A DNA stretch of 64,000 nucleotides from Symsagittifera roscoffensis (lineage: Eukaryota; Xenacoelomorpha; Acoela; Convolutidae): contig NC_087062.1 in the NCBI RefSeq assembly GCF_963678635.1, positions 59,871,584 to 59,935,583 on the forward strand. The letters run 5' to 3'. A program made the translations under genes and the position numbers. The notes below the pieces were generated by a model. It searched no databases. It was not told where the DNA came from and saw only the letters and a list, made by a program, of their open reading frames with translations. Positions 49,092-59,091 of the stretch are shown here, piece by piece. The number at the start of each line of letters is the position of its first letter. Within the stretch, counting starts at the first letter, position 1.

Positions 49092-49695
49092 CTTCCTTGA
49101 TTTCTGCCTGATTGGCTTGCTTCTGTTCCAATCTTTCATAGAATTCGGTCTTCTTGCTGAGGCTGTCAGCATTCTGGTGTTTGTCACGCATCCTGTGCTC
49201 GATTATCATGTGGTAGCCATCTAATCTTACTATCCATCAACCAATATAACTCTGATCCATCGAGTATGTCTTCAACCAGGATAACGCTCTGTTGTCCACG
49301 CGTAACTTAAAGGGAGCGCTCCCATTGTATGCGCGGTACTTTTCCACGAATGTGACTACTGCAAACATTTCTGCTTTTGGTGCACCATATTTCATCTCAG
49401 TGTCACTTAACACCTTACTGCTATATGCAATGGGACGGAGAACTGTTCTTCCATTCCATTCCCGCTCCTGAGGCAGTATTCCTGAGATTACTACAACTGA
49501 TGCGACTGTGTCAAGAACATACATTCCCTTTTCTGTATGCATGCCTAGCACTGGCGCTTCGCACAGTTCCCGCTTTATGTTCTCGAAGGCAGCTTGTGCT
49601 TCTGTGTTCCATTCCAACTTCTTTCCTTTGTTGCCCATCAGCTTCTGCATTAGATACACCTTGTCTGCATATCCTTTACCCTTGTTTGAACTCAC
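49092..49695 (-). pseudogene. RNase H domain (catalytic Asp replaced)
   Basis: 152-residue frame with KKLEWNTEAQAAFENIKREL (tether), MYVLDTVASVVVISGIL, MKYGAPKAEMFAVV (catalytic Glu) and FKLRVDNRALSWL (catalytic Asp). The first catalytic Asp, normally TDAS, is Val here (TVAS). A shifted frame continues with HRMRDKHQNADSLSKK, the usual end of gypsy RNase H. Confidence 0.85.
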
Positions 49696-49714
49696 GATAA
49701 TTCTGGTAATAAAC

Positions 49715-50352
49715 TCACTTTTTTAAACTCACGATAAAAAAATTTGCGAATCCTAAGAAGCTCATGAGTTGTGTGTCCGTACTGGGAGCCTTCCATGTCA
49801 ACACAGCCTCCACTGCTTTCGGGTCCGGCCTCACGCCATGCTTGTCCACCATTCTCTCTAGATACTTTATCGAATCTCTGAATATCTCACACTTCGATGG
49901 TTTACATTTCAAGCCTGCTCTTTTCATGCAGCCAAAGACCTCCTCTAGCCGATCAATGTGGTCTTCCAGGGTAGTTGTTGCTATGACCACGTCATCCACG
50001 TAACACATCCCAAGGTTCCCGTACTTCTTCGTCACTCTGGTCAAAGCCTGAGCCATCAGTCTTTGAAAAGTGACCGTCGCGTTGCACAAGCCGAAGTTCA
50101 TGCTCTTCCACTGGTACAACCCAATTCACATGCGAATCCGATCTTCTCTTTGTCCTTCTTCCGCAGAAGGACCTGCCAGAAGGCAGAACTCAAATCCAGT
50201 GTGGTGAAGAACTTGGCGTCACCAAGCTCCGATAGCCTTTCGTCTATTCGCGGTATCGGGTACGCATCTTTTATTGTCACCGCGTTCAGGTAACGAAAGT
50301 CGCAACAGAACCTAAGCTGCCCCCCTTCTTTTTTGCCATGACTACCCCGCAA
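49715..50352 (-). pseudogene. Ty3/gypsy reverse transcriptase
   Basis: Two frames overlapping at 50098-50119. GGQLRFCCDFRYLNAVTIKD and FFTTLDLSSAFWQV (motif A Asp) lie in the first; FGLCNATVTFQRLM (motif B), CYVDDVVIAT (motif C) and SKCEIFRDSIKYL in the second. A frameshift divides the palm between A and B. Typical of Ty3/gypsy pol. Confidence 0.9.
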
Positions 50353-50776
50353 GCAACATTTCTATCTCCGCACGGCACGGTACCAATTTATGTGGTGTCA
50401 TTTGTCTTGCGTCTTCCCTATGGGGAACGGCGACTTCCTCTAGTTCGATTTCGTGTTCGACGAAGTTACAACAACCGATATCCGCCTTATGTTTTGAAAA
50501 TACATCCGCGTTCTGATTTAAAACCGCCCGCAATGATTCAAAATCTCCCTTGCCTATTTTCCCTTTTAAGTGTTTTATTTCTGGCAAAACCGGTTTGTCA
50601 GATTCTAGTTCATATGACAAGGGGCGTTCCGGAAAATTCGAGCAGCTCGACAAACCGTCTTCCGTTTCGGATTTCATTGAAAACAGTTTATGAATATATT
50701 CAAATTCATTAATTCTTTTTAAAATTATATCTTTATTGGCATGGTAAGGGCAGTCTTTCACACTATATCTCTTCAA
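50342..50776 (-). pseudogene. Protease-RT linker of gypsy pol
   Basis: 144-residue frame ending KADIGCCNFVEHEIELEE and RAEIEMLLAG, which corresponds to the segment before RT in Ty3/gypsy (F..H..DIG...EH.I). It overlaps the protease frame by 4 bases and RT by 11. Confidence 0.75.
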
Positions 50777-51786
50777 GTTTGTGTCTCTTCATAGTCGATC
50801 CTCATCGGCAAAGTGTAACCAAGTTTCTTTCCATGCTGGATTGAAACCGTGGTGTCCAGTTTGTTCAATAACACACTGACACACAGTCCGTTTGGAGTTA
50901 CCGAGAAGCTCCGGCCTAAAATCACTGAACTTTGACTATTTGGGTTCGGTACCAAACAAACTTGTTTACTATCACTTAACGAGTTTAAATTTTTCATTCT
51001 AAAAATTGCTACTACAGCTTGTCCCGGCTGTAGTTTTACCTTTCTATCTAAAAAGATTGGTACCTTGTTTTCATCTGTTACTATTTTATTAATTGGTTTC
51101 TTAACATACTTCCGGTCCGGGTTTCTAATCCTCATTCGACGATTGTTCAAGTCAATCATCACGTCGAAATTCCTGACAAAATCTCTGCCCAAGATGAACT
51201 GATCGGAGTCGTCCAAATTCTTTACCACCAGGAAGCTCATCCAAAGATCCCTTCTTCCCATGTGGAGGACCGTTATTGGTGTTCTTCCGGCTACGTAAAT
51301 CGCTCCTCGATTGGCTGCCGCTAGTCGGAGATTTGTCGGAATTAGGTCTTCCCTCGTGAAACCCATTCTTTTCCAAGTTTTTATCGGCATCACGCTCACT
51401 AACGCTCCTGTGTCCAGGAGCCCTGTGACTCCGATTTTCTTCCCATTGGTGTCGAGCAGATGTGCAGTCACATCTGCTTTGTATCCAATGTGAACCGCGT
51501 CTTGCTCCATCATGGCGTCATGACCTATACTACGGACTTTAAGTTCTTCTTCACCCAAATAGATTTGCCCGATTTGGTCACTGTCTGTCGTCACGTAGGT
51601 CCTAGTGTAGATACTGATCCCGTCCACGTTCAACATCACTTGACATGGTCCATAGACTTCCACGTAGCGCTCGTGAAGTTTCTTTATTCGAGGGCCACCC
51701 GTTGTTAGTTGCGCTCGCACAGCTCTTGACTCAGTGCGTGACTCCACCTGTCTCAGATAATCTGCATATGTATCCAAATGCATCAA
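50773..51786 (-). CDS. Retroviral-type aspartic protease and flanks
   Basis: 337-residue frame. GVTGLLDTGALVSVMPIKTW holds the DTG active site, with QFILGRDFVRNFDVMID as the second conserved hydrophobic-Gly motif. It cleaves Gag-Pol. A longer C-terminal region (VILGRSFSVTPNGLCVS) repeats the ILGRxF pattern. The frame is uninterrupted. Confidence 0.85.
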   Translation of the reverse strand: MMHLDTYADYLRQVESRTESRAVRAQLTTGGPRIKKLHERYVEVYGPCQVMLNVDGISIYTRTYVTTDSDQIGQIYLGEEELKVRSIGHDAMMEQDAVHIGYKADVTAHLLDTNGKKIGVTGLLDTGALVSVMPIKTWKRMGFTREDLIPTNLRLAAANRGAIYVAGRTPITVLHMGRRDLWMSFLVVKNLDDSDQFILGRDFVRNFDVMIDLNNRRMRIRNPDRKYVKKPINKIVTDENKVPIFLDRKVKLQPGQAVVAIFRMKNLNSLSDSKQVCLVPNPNSQSSVILGRSFSVTPNGLCVSVLLNKLDTTVSIQHGKKLGYTLPMRIDYEETQT

Positions 51787-51801
51787 AGTGAACTCTGATG
51801 G

Positions 51802-52074
51802 TTAACTCAGACTTCTGATTACCTGATGTCCCGCTACCAAAATTATCGATTGTATTTTACTTCCCTGCGGCACCATACCGAACGTCTGCCCGGAGATCAC
51901 ATTTAGTTTCATGCTCAAACTTCTTGGTGCTTTCGTTTCTTCGACTTCTGATGGCTCGAAGGCGTTCAGCCTTTCCTGAGATTTTTCATTTTCCAATTCG
52001 AGCTTCACTTTTTTTCGATCTCTTTTGTTACCTATTCTACGGACTTTAAGTTCTTCTTCACTGTCTGTCGTCAC
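51802..52074 (-). pseudogene. Gag-protease junction remnant
   Basis: 90-residue frame, basic/acidic (KRDRKKVKLELENEKSQERL). Its first 25 or so residues (TTDSEEELKVRRIG) partly repeat a segment inside the protease frame (near 51540-51600), so a short local duplication accompanied loss of the capsid region present in copy 2 (60796-61751). Confidence 0.5.
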
Positions 52075-52873
52075 GTAGCCCTTTCGATACCAGGTAGCTT
52101 GGTGCTGGTCGAGATTCGGGCTTTGATTCTCTGCCTCGACGTCTTTTCATTATCCACCTCTGGATCCGCCGGTACATTGCTTAGCCCTGTGTTCCTACTC
52201 TCCCCAGTTCGCATTTCCGAGTTCGTCATATCCACAAAGACTCCTGACTGGCCTGATCCGTTTGTGGTCTTGCTCATTGTCCTCACCACTCCAAATTGGT
52301 CCATGGTACCAGTCTCTCTATCGGTGTATGCGTCATTCTCCTGAGTCGAGCTATTGAGGCTGACTTGAGATCCAAAGTCATCTTATCCGCATCATCATCT
52401 TCTTCTTCCTGGGTTTCTGCTTCATCGCCTGTACCCGTTTTCATTGTAAATGGAAAGAAGTTTCCTAAACTGTTCTTCACTCTTTCTGAAAACGATGAGG
52501 ACGCTGTCGGCTTTTCCGCCATGCCAACCATCATGGTGTTGTCTGTGGGTGATCTTGTAGTCGCCACAATTTCAGTAGAGATGTCGGACAGTTCCGACAT
52601 CTCTTCTCGGTCCAGGGTCCCGGTGGAAGTGGCAAAACCTTGGCCTTGTTCTACCGGAGTAGGTTCACTCACCAATCTTCTGTTTTTTCTCCCTTCTGGT
52701 CCTTGTCCCTCCTGGTTCTCATCCATGGCAGGGTCCAAATGGACCTCTACCTCTAACCTTGCCTTTTGTCCTTCTGATAAGTTTTGACTCCTGGTTTCAA
52801 CCATTATGCCTGAAACTTTCTTCCCTTTGTCGGTCCGGGTTCGTGTGATCCTTTCCACAAAAGGGTCTCTCAT
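52071..52873 (-). pseudogene. Gag N-terminal region (copy B)
   Basis: Frames 52283-52873 (start MRDPFVERITRTRTDKGKKV) and 52071-52304. Low-complexity, acidic, no capsid domain. The two are one frame in copy 2 (61627-62475). Start chosen at 52873 because the same ATG opens the frame in both copies. Confidence 0.65.
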
Positions 52874-53470
52874 TGCTTTTCTCTATTTCTCTGGTATGAA
52901 CTTCCTGGAGCTATTACCTAGTTTATGTATCCTTTACTTGTCTAGACTCATTTAGATTTATCACTTTTTACTGCCTACACACTCAATTTGATTGCTAGTC
53001 TCCTTGTTTCACTTAAATAAAGGCCACGAATCCTTGTATGTTATCACAGTACAGCGTGTATACAATTTATTCACAATAATCGATTTTAGTTGTAAGATAT
53101 GAAGCTAGCACAGTCTCTTCATATCAATATATTTAAAAGATAGTGTTCTCACTACCCAATCAAGCACAAATATTAATGAGTTAAAACCAAAAAATGAAGA
53201 AAAAAAAGAATATTTTCAATGAAAAACGTATGTGTTTTGTAGTTTAGTCAGTCGCAATGTGACATCCGAACGTGTTTCAAAAGAAAGAGCTTTCACTGTT
53301 AGGTGCTGCACCAAACAGACAAAACTTGAAGGCAGTAATTTTCTCACGTGGGCGTCTATTGCAACCACCGAGTCCTGTGTTACCTATCTGCCTTCTGGTT
53401 GCCCGAGCTAGACCTACTAGAATCCTCAGGGCAATCTTTTTCCTAAAAACGGATTGGATTTCAATCCACA
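52874..53470 (-). other. Leader / possible 5' LTR of gypsy-like element
   Basis: About 600 bp shared at high identity with 62476-63077, and both copies start at TGTGGATT on the minus strand. It precedes gag directly. It is not similar to the TGT...ACA LTRs at 10962, 33387 and 57912. No tRNA primer site could be picked with confidence. Confidence 0.45.
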
Positions 53471-53639
53471 CAAATTAGTTACAAGCTCTTATTCAATCTA
53501 GACTTATTGTAGCGATTATCCGAGTTTAGACCTGTTTTGTTCTTGTCTGGTCTTTTATAAAAGGCAAGTTACCAGAGCAGTCACTGGTTCCTAGCCTGTC
53601 TTTTAATAATTTAATACCTTTAACTATTTTCTTTTCATT

Positions 53640-55680
53640 TGTCTTCTTAAGTCTTGAAAAAATAATAACCCTCCGGATTGACAAAAACAGGACCCCTCCG
53701 CATTGGCAAAAACAGGACCCCTCCGGATTGGCAAAATTAGACCCCTCCGGATTGGCAAAAATAGTACCCCTTCGGATCGGCAAAAACAGTACCCCTCCGG
53801 ATTGGAAAAAGTAAGACCCCTCCGGATTGGCAAAAATAGTACCCCTGCGGATTGGCAAAAACAGTACCTCTCCGGATTGGCAAAAGCATGACCCCTCCGG
53901 ATTGGCAAAATTGGGACCCTTCTGGATTGGGACCCCTCCGGGTTTGTAAAAATAGCTTTTCAGAGACTTGGAAAAAGTAAGACCCCTCCGGATTGGCAAA
54001 AATAGTACCCCTGCGGATTGGCAAAAACATACCTCTCCGGATTGGCAAAAGCAGGACCCCTCCGATTTGGCACAATTGGGACGCTTCTTGATTGGGACCC
54101 CTCCGGGTTTGTAAAAATAGCTTTTCAGAGACTTCCAAAATTTTCACCAGATACCCTTCCGAATACGTTCTCCCATGCTATTATGCTGTTGGAACTAACA
54201 ATAAGACCCCTCCGGATTGGCAAAAATAGTACCTCTTCGGATCGGAAAAAACAGTACCCCTCCGGATTGGAAAAAGTAAGACCCCTCCGGATTGGTAAAA
54301 ATAGTACCCCTGCGGATTGGCAAAAACAGTACCTCTCCGGATTGGCAAAAGCATGACCCCTCCGGATTGGCAAAATTGGGACCCTTCTCGTTTGGGACCC
54401 CTCCGGGTTTGTAAAAATAGCTTTTCAGAGACTTGGAAAAAGTAAGACCCCTCCGGATTGGCAAAAATAGTACCCCTGCGGATTGGCAAAAACAGAACCT
54501 CTCCGGATTGGCAAAAGCAGGACCCCTCCGGTTTGGCAAAATTGGGACCCTTCTGGATTGGGACCCCTTCGGGTTTGTAAAAATAGCTTTTCAGAGACTT
54601 CCAAAATTTTCACCAGATACCCTTCCGAATACGTTCTCCCATGCTATTATGCTGTTTGAACTAACAATAAGACCCCTCCGGATTGGCAAAAATAGTAACC
54701 CTCCGGGTTTGTAAAAATAGTTTTTCAGAGACTTCCAAAATTTTCACCAGAGACCCTTCCGAATACGTTCTCCCATGCTATTATGCTGTTTGAACTAACA
54801 ATAAGACACCTCCGGATTGGCAAAAAATAGTAACCCTCCAGGTTTGTAAAAATAGCTTTTCAGAGACTTCCAAAATTTTCACCAGAGACCCTTCCGAATA
54901 CGTTCTCCCATGCTATTATGCTGTTTGAACTAACAATAAGACCCCTCCGGATTGGCAAAAAATAGTAACCCTCCAGGTTTGTAAAAATAGCTTTTCAAAG
55001 ACTTCCAAAGTTTTCACCAGATACCCCTCCGAATACGTTCTCCCATGCTATTATGCTGTTTGAACTAACAATAAGACCCCTCCGGATTGGCAAAATAGTA
55101 CCTCTTCGGATTGGCAAAAACAGTACCCCTCCGGATTGGAAAAAGTAAGACCCCTCCGGATTGGTAAAAATAGTACCCCTGCGGATTGGCAAAAACAGTA
55201 CCTCTCCGGATTGGCAAAAGCATGACCCCTCCGGATTGGCAAAATTGGGACCCTTCTGGTTTGGGACCCCTCCGGGTTTGTAAAAATAGCTTTTCAGAGA
55301 CTTGGAAAAAGTAAGACCCCTCCGGATTGGCAAAAATAGTACCCCTGCGGATTGGCAAAAACAGAACCTCTCCGGATTGGCAAAAGCAGGACCCCTCCGG
55401 TTTGGCAAAATTGGGACCCTTCTGGATTGGGACCCCTTCGGGTTTGTAAAAATAGCTTTTCAGAGACTTCCAAAATTTTCACCAGATACCCTTCCGAATA
55501 CGTTCTCCCATGCTATTATGCTGTTTGAACTAACAATAAGACCCCTCCGGATTGGCAAAAATAGTAACCCTCCGGGTTTGTAAAAATAGCTTTTCAGATA
55601 CTTCCAACTTTTTCACCAGATACCCTTCCCAATACGTTCTCCGATGCTATTATGCTGTTTGAACTAACTAGGTAGGGTGT
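53640..55680. repeat. 25-bp minisatellite with higher-order repeats
   Basis: Monomer acccctccggattggcaaaa plus five bases (atagt, acagt, gtaag, ttggg variants), total 25 bp. A larger spacer element (ttttcagagacttcc...gctattatgctgtttgaac) recurs about seven times, at 131-136 bp intervals in one part, and a block is duplicated 869 bp apart (54184-54714 vs 55060-55583). All three minus frames are open because 25 is not a multiple of three and no phase contains a stop. Confidence 0.95.
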
Positions 55681-57440
55681 ATTTTCCTTCCCTATACACT
55701 TCCGGATTGAAGCTAAGCCTCTTATTTGACAATTCAACTTAACTGTGAAGGGTCTTATCACTAGCCTAGTTTCGTTTCGACTATGGTTTTCTGGTTCCCT
55801 TAGCCTTCCCTTTTTAACTAGAACAGCGTAAAATTGCCTTAATCAACCGTTGTTATCTTTTGGTAGGGGTGTAAGAGCTTTCCAAAAAAATTCTATAAAA
55901 CGTGAAGGGTCTACCTTCCCGAATTAGTGAATTTGCTAAAAACAATCTTAAAAAATTGTCACGCTTACTTTTTTTTAATAATTGATAATTCTATGAGTGA
56001 TTTTACCAAATTTCTAATCTAATGGTTCTAAGATCAACTAAATCTGTCAAATAGTTCCAGAGTTATTAACCAAAACGTCTTTATCCTAAAATCAAAAAAT
56101 TTTCTCTCTTATAGTTTCCGCCTAACTTTTTTTCGTAATTCTGCTCTTTTTGACCTAAAAATTATTGATCCCAGCTCAAAAGGCCTGTAATCTTCTAGTT
56201 CATTGCAAAAAAAACGATCTAAAACGTTCCAGTTGAAAAAATTTGCCAAAAATATTGCTATTTGGACCCGTCCGGATTGATGAATCCACTAAATCAAACA
56301 CGTTAAGTTCGATTTCACTGTAACCCGGGAGGTTATCGGCAAACCGATTTAAAACCTTTCGATTCATTAGTAAACTTTGTCCGAACAACAATTTCTACTG
56401 TCCTAATTCGAAAATTTCAAAAAGTTTTCTTAATTTGTAGCGTTTCGTTTCTTCAAAAATCAAGAAAATTCGGTTTTTGGTCCCAATTAGTTCCAACCAC
56501 TTCTGAACTAAACTTCACCGGTTCTGCCTATAATACTATCACAATTACGATGTAACTAACTAATTTAGCGCTTTTTTGCGCTTCAAAAATATCGATATCT
56601 CAAAAAAAAAATCGCGATTTGTGGGGGGGGGGATCAAAATATCGTTATTTTGACCCTAAAAACCGGTCTGCTTAGTGTATCTTTCATTTAAAAACGATAT
56701 AAGAGAATTAATTTAGGCTCTATAAATAAAAATACTAGTAATACTATACCCCTCCGGGTTTGCTCAATCTCCGAACTAAGGTGCTTAACTCGGAAACTCG
56801 CAGTTCGGTGAAGGGTCACTAAGGTCGAGCCCCCCCACAGAGTAATATCTTACATTTTGTAGGAAAAGGGATACAAAACTTTTATTGATATACAGCAGTC
56901 AATTGTTGTTGTCCTTGAGCCCCTTCTTCTCGATCCTTGAGCTGCTTGCCGGATCAGTCCTCTTCTCTAATCCCGAGACCCTTCCGGATTGAGCGCAAAT
57001 TAGCATTAACGTGCTAAAATACTCAAATAACCCTACAGTACAAGCACCACAAACGGACCACAAAATGATCGTAACAATCCTGACTGATATAAATGCCTGT
57101 AATAACAAAATATCTAACAACAACAAACGGCAGGGTCGAATCACGTCTCGTCTGGGGGGATGATTTCTACCGATTTTATATTTTTTTACTGTTTTTGGTT
57201 TTTTCGGTTATTGTTTTTATGTTTTTTGTTTTTCTTAAGTACTATACTACTTTATGTTTGGTTTCGTGTATATCTTTAAGTGTTTTTGATCAAAAACCTC
57301 TCAGGGAACGACGGGACGGCCAATCCGCCCACCCTTCCTGGAACGTGAAATTTCGGTGTTAACTAGGTTAAAAAACTATTCAAGGGAATCCAGAAGGCTT
57401 CCGCGTTCCTAACTACCCTTCCGGTTCGGCGGTTAGGGCC
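55681..57440. other. Anonymous AT-rich DNA
   Basis: No frame with recognisable protein. Scattered cousins of the minisatellite core (acccgtccggattg near 56270, acccctccgggtttg near 56750, acccttccggattg near 56988) suggest the array once spread over this region. A G homopolymer run lies near 56622. Plus frame 57093-57362 is hydrophobic and low-complexity; I do not call it a gene. Confidence 0.5.
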
Positions 57441-57446
57441 TTTTTA

Positions 57447-57530
57447 AGGGCGTTATCATGAGCATCCACTCGGCGCGGAGTGCTCGTTAACGGTTCTGAC
57501 GGTCATGATGTTAAAAAGAAGTAACGCCCT
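57447..57530. other. Inverted-repeat structure, 9-bp closing stem
   Basis: agggcgtta (57447) pairs with taacgccct (57522-57530); inside, cactc/gagtg and tcatga pairs add further stems. It looks like a cruciform or structured RNA. It sits between anonymous DNA and a PLE spacer fragment. Not a recognisable tRNA. Confidence 0.5.
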
Positions 57531-57551
57531 GGAGCGCCATAAAAACATCTA

Positions 57552-57755
57552 TGTAACATTCGCCCGGAAGTAAATATCGACGGAAAAAAATCTTAATTCT
57601 GAAACGACTGGATGGCGTCTAAACACAGCTCTACATACTTTTCACCATCACTGCCAAAGCCAGTTCTTTTGGTGGTTTTCCTGGCATCGGGTCGACAAAA
57701 TAACTTAATTATATGCAAGAATAGTGAGCTCATGGCTGGGTCTCAGTACCCCCAC
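57552..57755 (-). mobile_element. PLE spacer fragment
   Basis: Matches the PLE spacer segment from cattcgcccggaagt to gctgggtctcagtac (compare 30406-30625) with small deletions. It has no coding part. It shows that PLE debris also lies upstream of the solitary LTR. Confidence 0.8.
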
Positions 57756-57911
57756 ACCACGAGCCACGAGGTCACTCCTAAAAACAGGGCTACTACTATT
57801 TATTATATTACTATTGTTTTTGCTCAGTAGATATAAATCATCATCTCCATCGAAGATGGATCAACCCTTTCCCTCACTCCTAGCTTCTCATTCTCTGAAA
57901 ATGAATCGAGA

Positions 57912-58440
57912 TGTCAAATAATTTCAACTCAGGATATGACCAGGAAGCTAAAAATTTATATAAATTAGTTTGAGTCTTGGGCCCGAGACCCCTCCGGATT
58001 CTGAAACCCGGGGAAGTAACGTCCTTATTTCTTTTAGGAAGGCTGGACACGTCGTCCCAACACCCTTCCTCGTTCGTGTGAATTGCTCGGTAACGATTTT
58101 AGCGGCACAATAATTACAACTCGGAACGGTTCCTGACAATTTTCAATTCTGTCTCTCGTTATTTCTTCGTAGTTGTTTCCACTGCAACTATTGTTGTTCT
58201 GTTTTTCCTCTGTTTTTTCTCCAAAATGGCCGTTCCAGCATTACTCAGAATGTGACGTCACAGTCGAAACTTTAAAAAATCAAAACAGCAGAATATTCTG
58301 ATTTTCACGGTTTGTCTAATCGTTCAAATAACGTTGCTAATTCGTTAAAACCATTAATCTTCCAGGTCACATGTTCTTTTCTGGTCGATAAAAATTCGAA
58401 AACGAAATTGCATTTTCGTACATTCTGGTCGAATGTCACA
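57912..58440 (-). repeat. Solitary putative LTR, 529 bp
   Basis: Full-length relative of 10962-11492, starting TGTCAAAT and ending GAATGTCACA. No coding sequence of the element lies directly beside it, and the five bases on the two sides (cgaga / ccgac) do not match, so there is no target-site duplication. It contains the gacccctccggattc motif. Confidence 0.65.
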
Positions 58441-58599
58441 CCGACCTTGCCGCTACTGTCTTGCGCTACCCCTGGCAGAATTTGAACTGTGTTAAAATAC
58501 TAGCGGGATTTAATGATAACTCATCTATGGTTTTTCAGACTTTGCTAATGATTGAGGATTTTTAATAAAATTGATAATTCATAAGAAATTTTTGCAAAA

Positions 58600-59060
58600 A
58601 AAAAGTAAATTTCAAACGTTTTCGCAACTATGTGCATCGTCAGGATTTTTTACAGTAAACTAATCTAAATGACGATAAAACATCAATTTACAAATGTTAT
58701 TTACGATAATTACCATACAATTTGGTTCTAAACCATCATGTTAAAATAATAGCCAATCACAGTTGACCTCTAAATTACTATTAAGATGAAAATACTTTTA
58801 ACCTCTAAAATTAAGTAAACATTTTATATTTAATTTGTCTGGAATTTCTGAGTCATAACTTCGATTTTGACATGTAAGTTTTAAATAAGAAATAAAAAAA
58901 ATATCTTGGGACTAAGTTTTCAGTGTTAACTCCCAGCTCCTAAACTCATCGCGCGTTTTCAAGCCCGGTTTCTTTTTCCTGATATGTATTGCTTCTAGTA
59001 TTAGCAATTTTGTATGGTTGTTTTACCTATCTATAATTTCCCAACTAAGATCTGCGCTAT
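58600..59060 (-). pseudogene. Remnant of a second, diverged Penelope-like lineage
   Basis: At 58925-59015 the minus strand reads LLILEAIHIRKKKPGLKTRD then EFRSWEL, the conserved C-terminal tail of PLE GIY-YIG proteins (EAIxI...KPxLN). It differs clearly from the main family (EACILGGRGRK). Next to it is an AT-rich spacer with a hammerhead-like motif in the expected relative position. Confidence 0.7.
58614..58645 (-). ncRNA. Hammerhead-ribozyme-like motif of the diverged PLE
   Basis: Minus strand CTGACGA, GCA.../...TGC helix, GAAAACGTTT. Core position 7 is C instead of T, which the consensus allows, and the helix differs from the other copies. Confidence 0.45.
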
Positions 59061-59091
59061 TTCCCTCAAGTTGGCGTTGAGTTGGCATTAA

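Larger units (their letters stand above)
33387..53470 (-). mobile_element. Giant Ty3/gypsy-like element, copy B (gag-pol, macro-like, accessory region, LTR)
   Basis: Minus-strand composite: leader 53470-52874, gag remnant, aspartic protease, RT, RNase H, integrase, integrase C-terminal domain, macro-like domain, a gap without frames (44761-45057), accessory region 44760-38676, 3' non-coding, 3' LTR. A 3.68-kb duplication and a palindrome interrupt the 3' end. Without the duplication the element would be about 16 kb. That the accessory region is part of the same element is inferred from strand, adjacency and LTR position; no 5' LTR matching the 3' LTR abuts the leader. Confidence 0.55.

Noticed and set aside
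52874-53470. Leader as a proven 5' LTR
   Set aside because: Both copies start at TGTGGATT, but no matching 3' copy exists in the window, no primer-binding site is clear, and it is unlike the TGT...ACA LTR at the other end.
53640-55680. Regular 25-bp repeats resembling a CRISPR array
   Set aside because: Repeats are contiguous, without unique spacers, degenerate, nested in higher-order units, and lie in eukaryotic transposon DNA.
57093-57362. Hydrophobic 89-residue plus frame as a membrane protein
   Set aside because: T-rich low-complexity DNA produces the Phe/Val/Leu run; no start context, homologous copy or neighbouring gene supports it.
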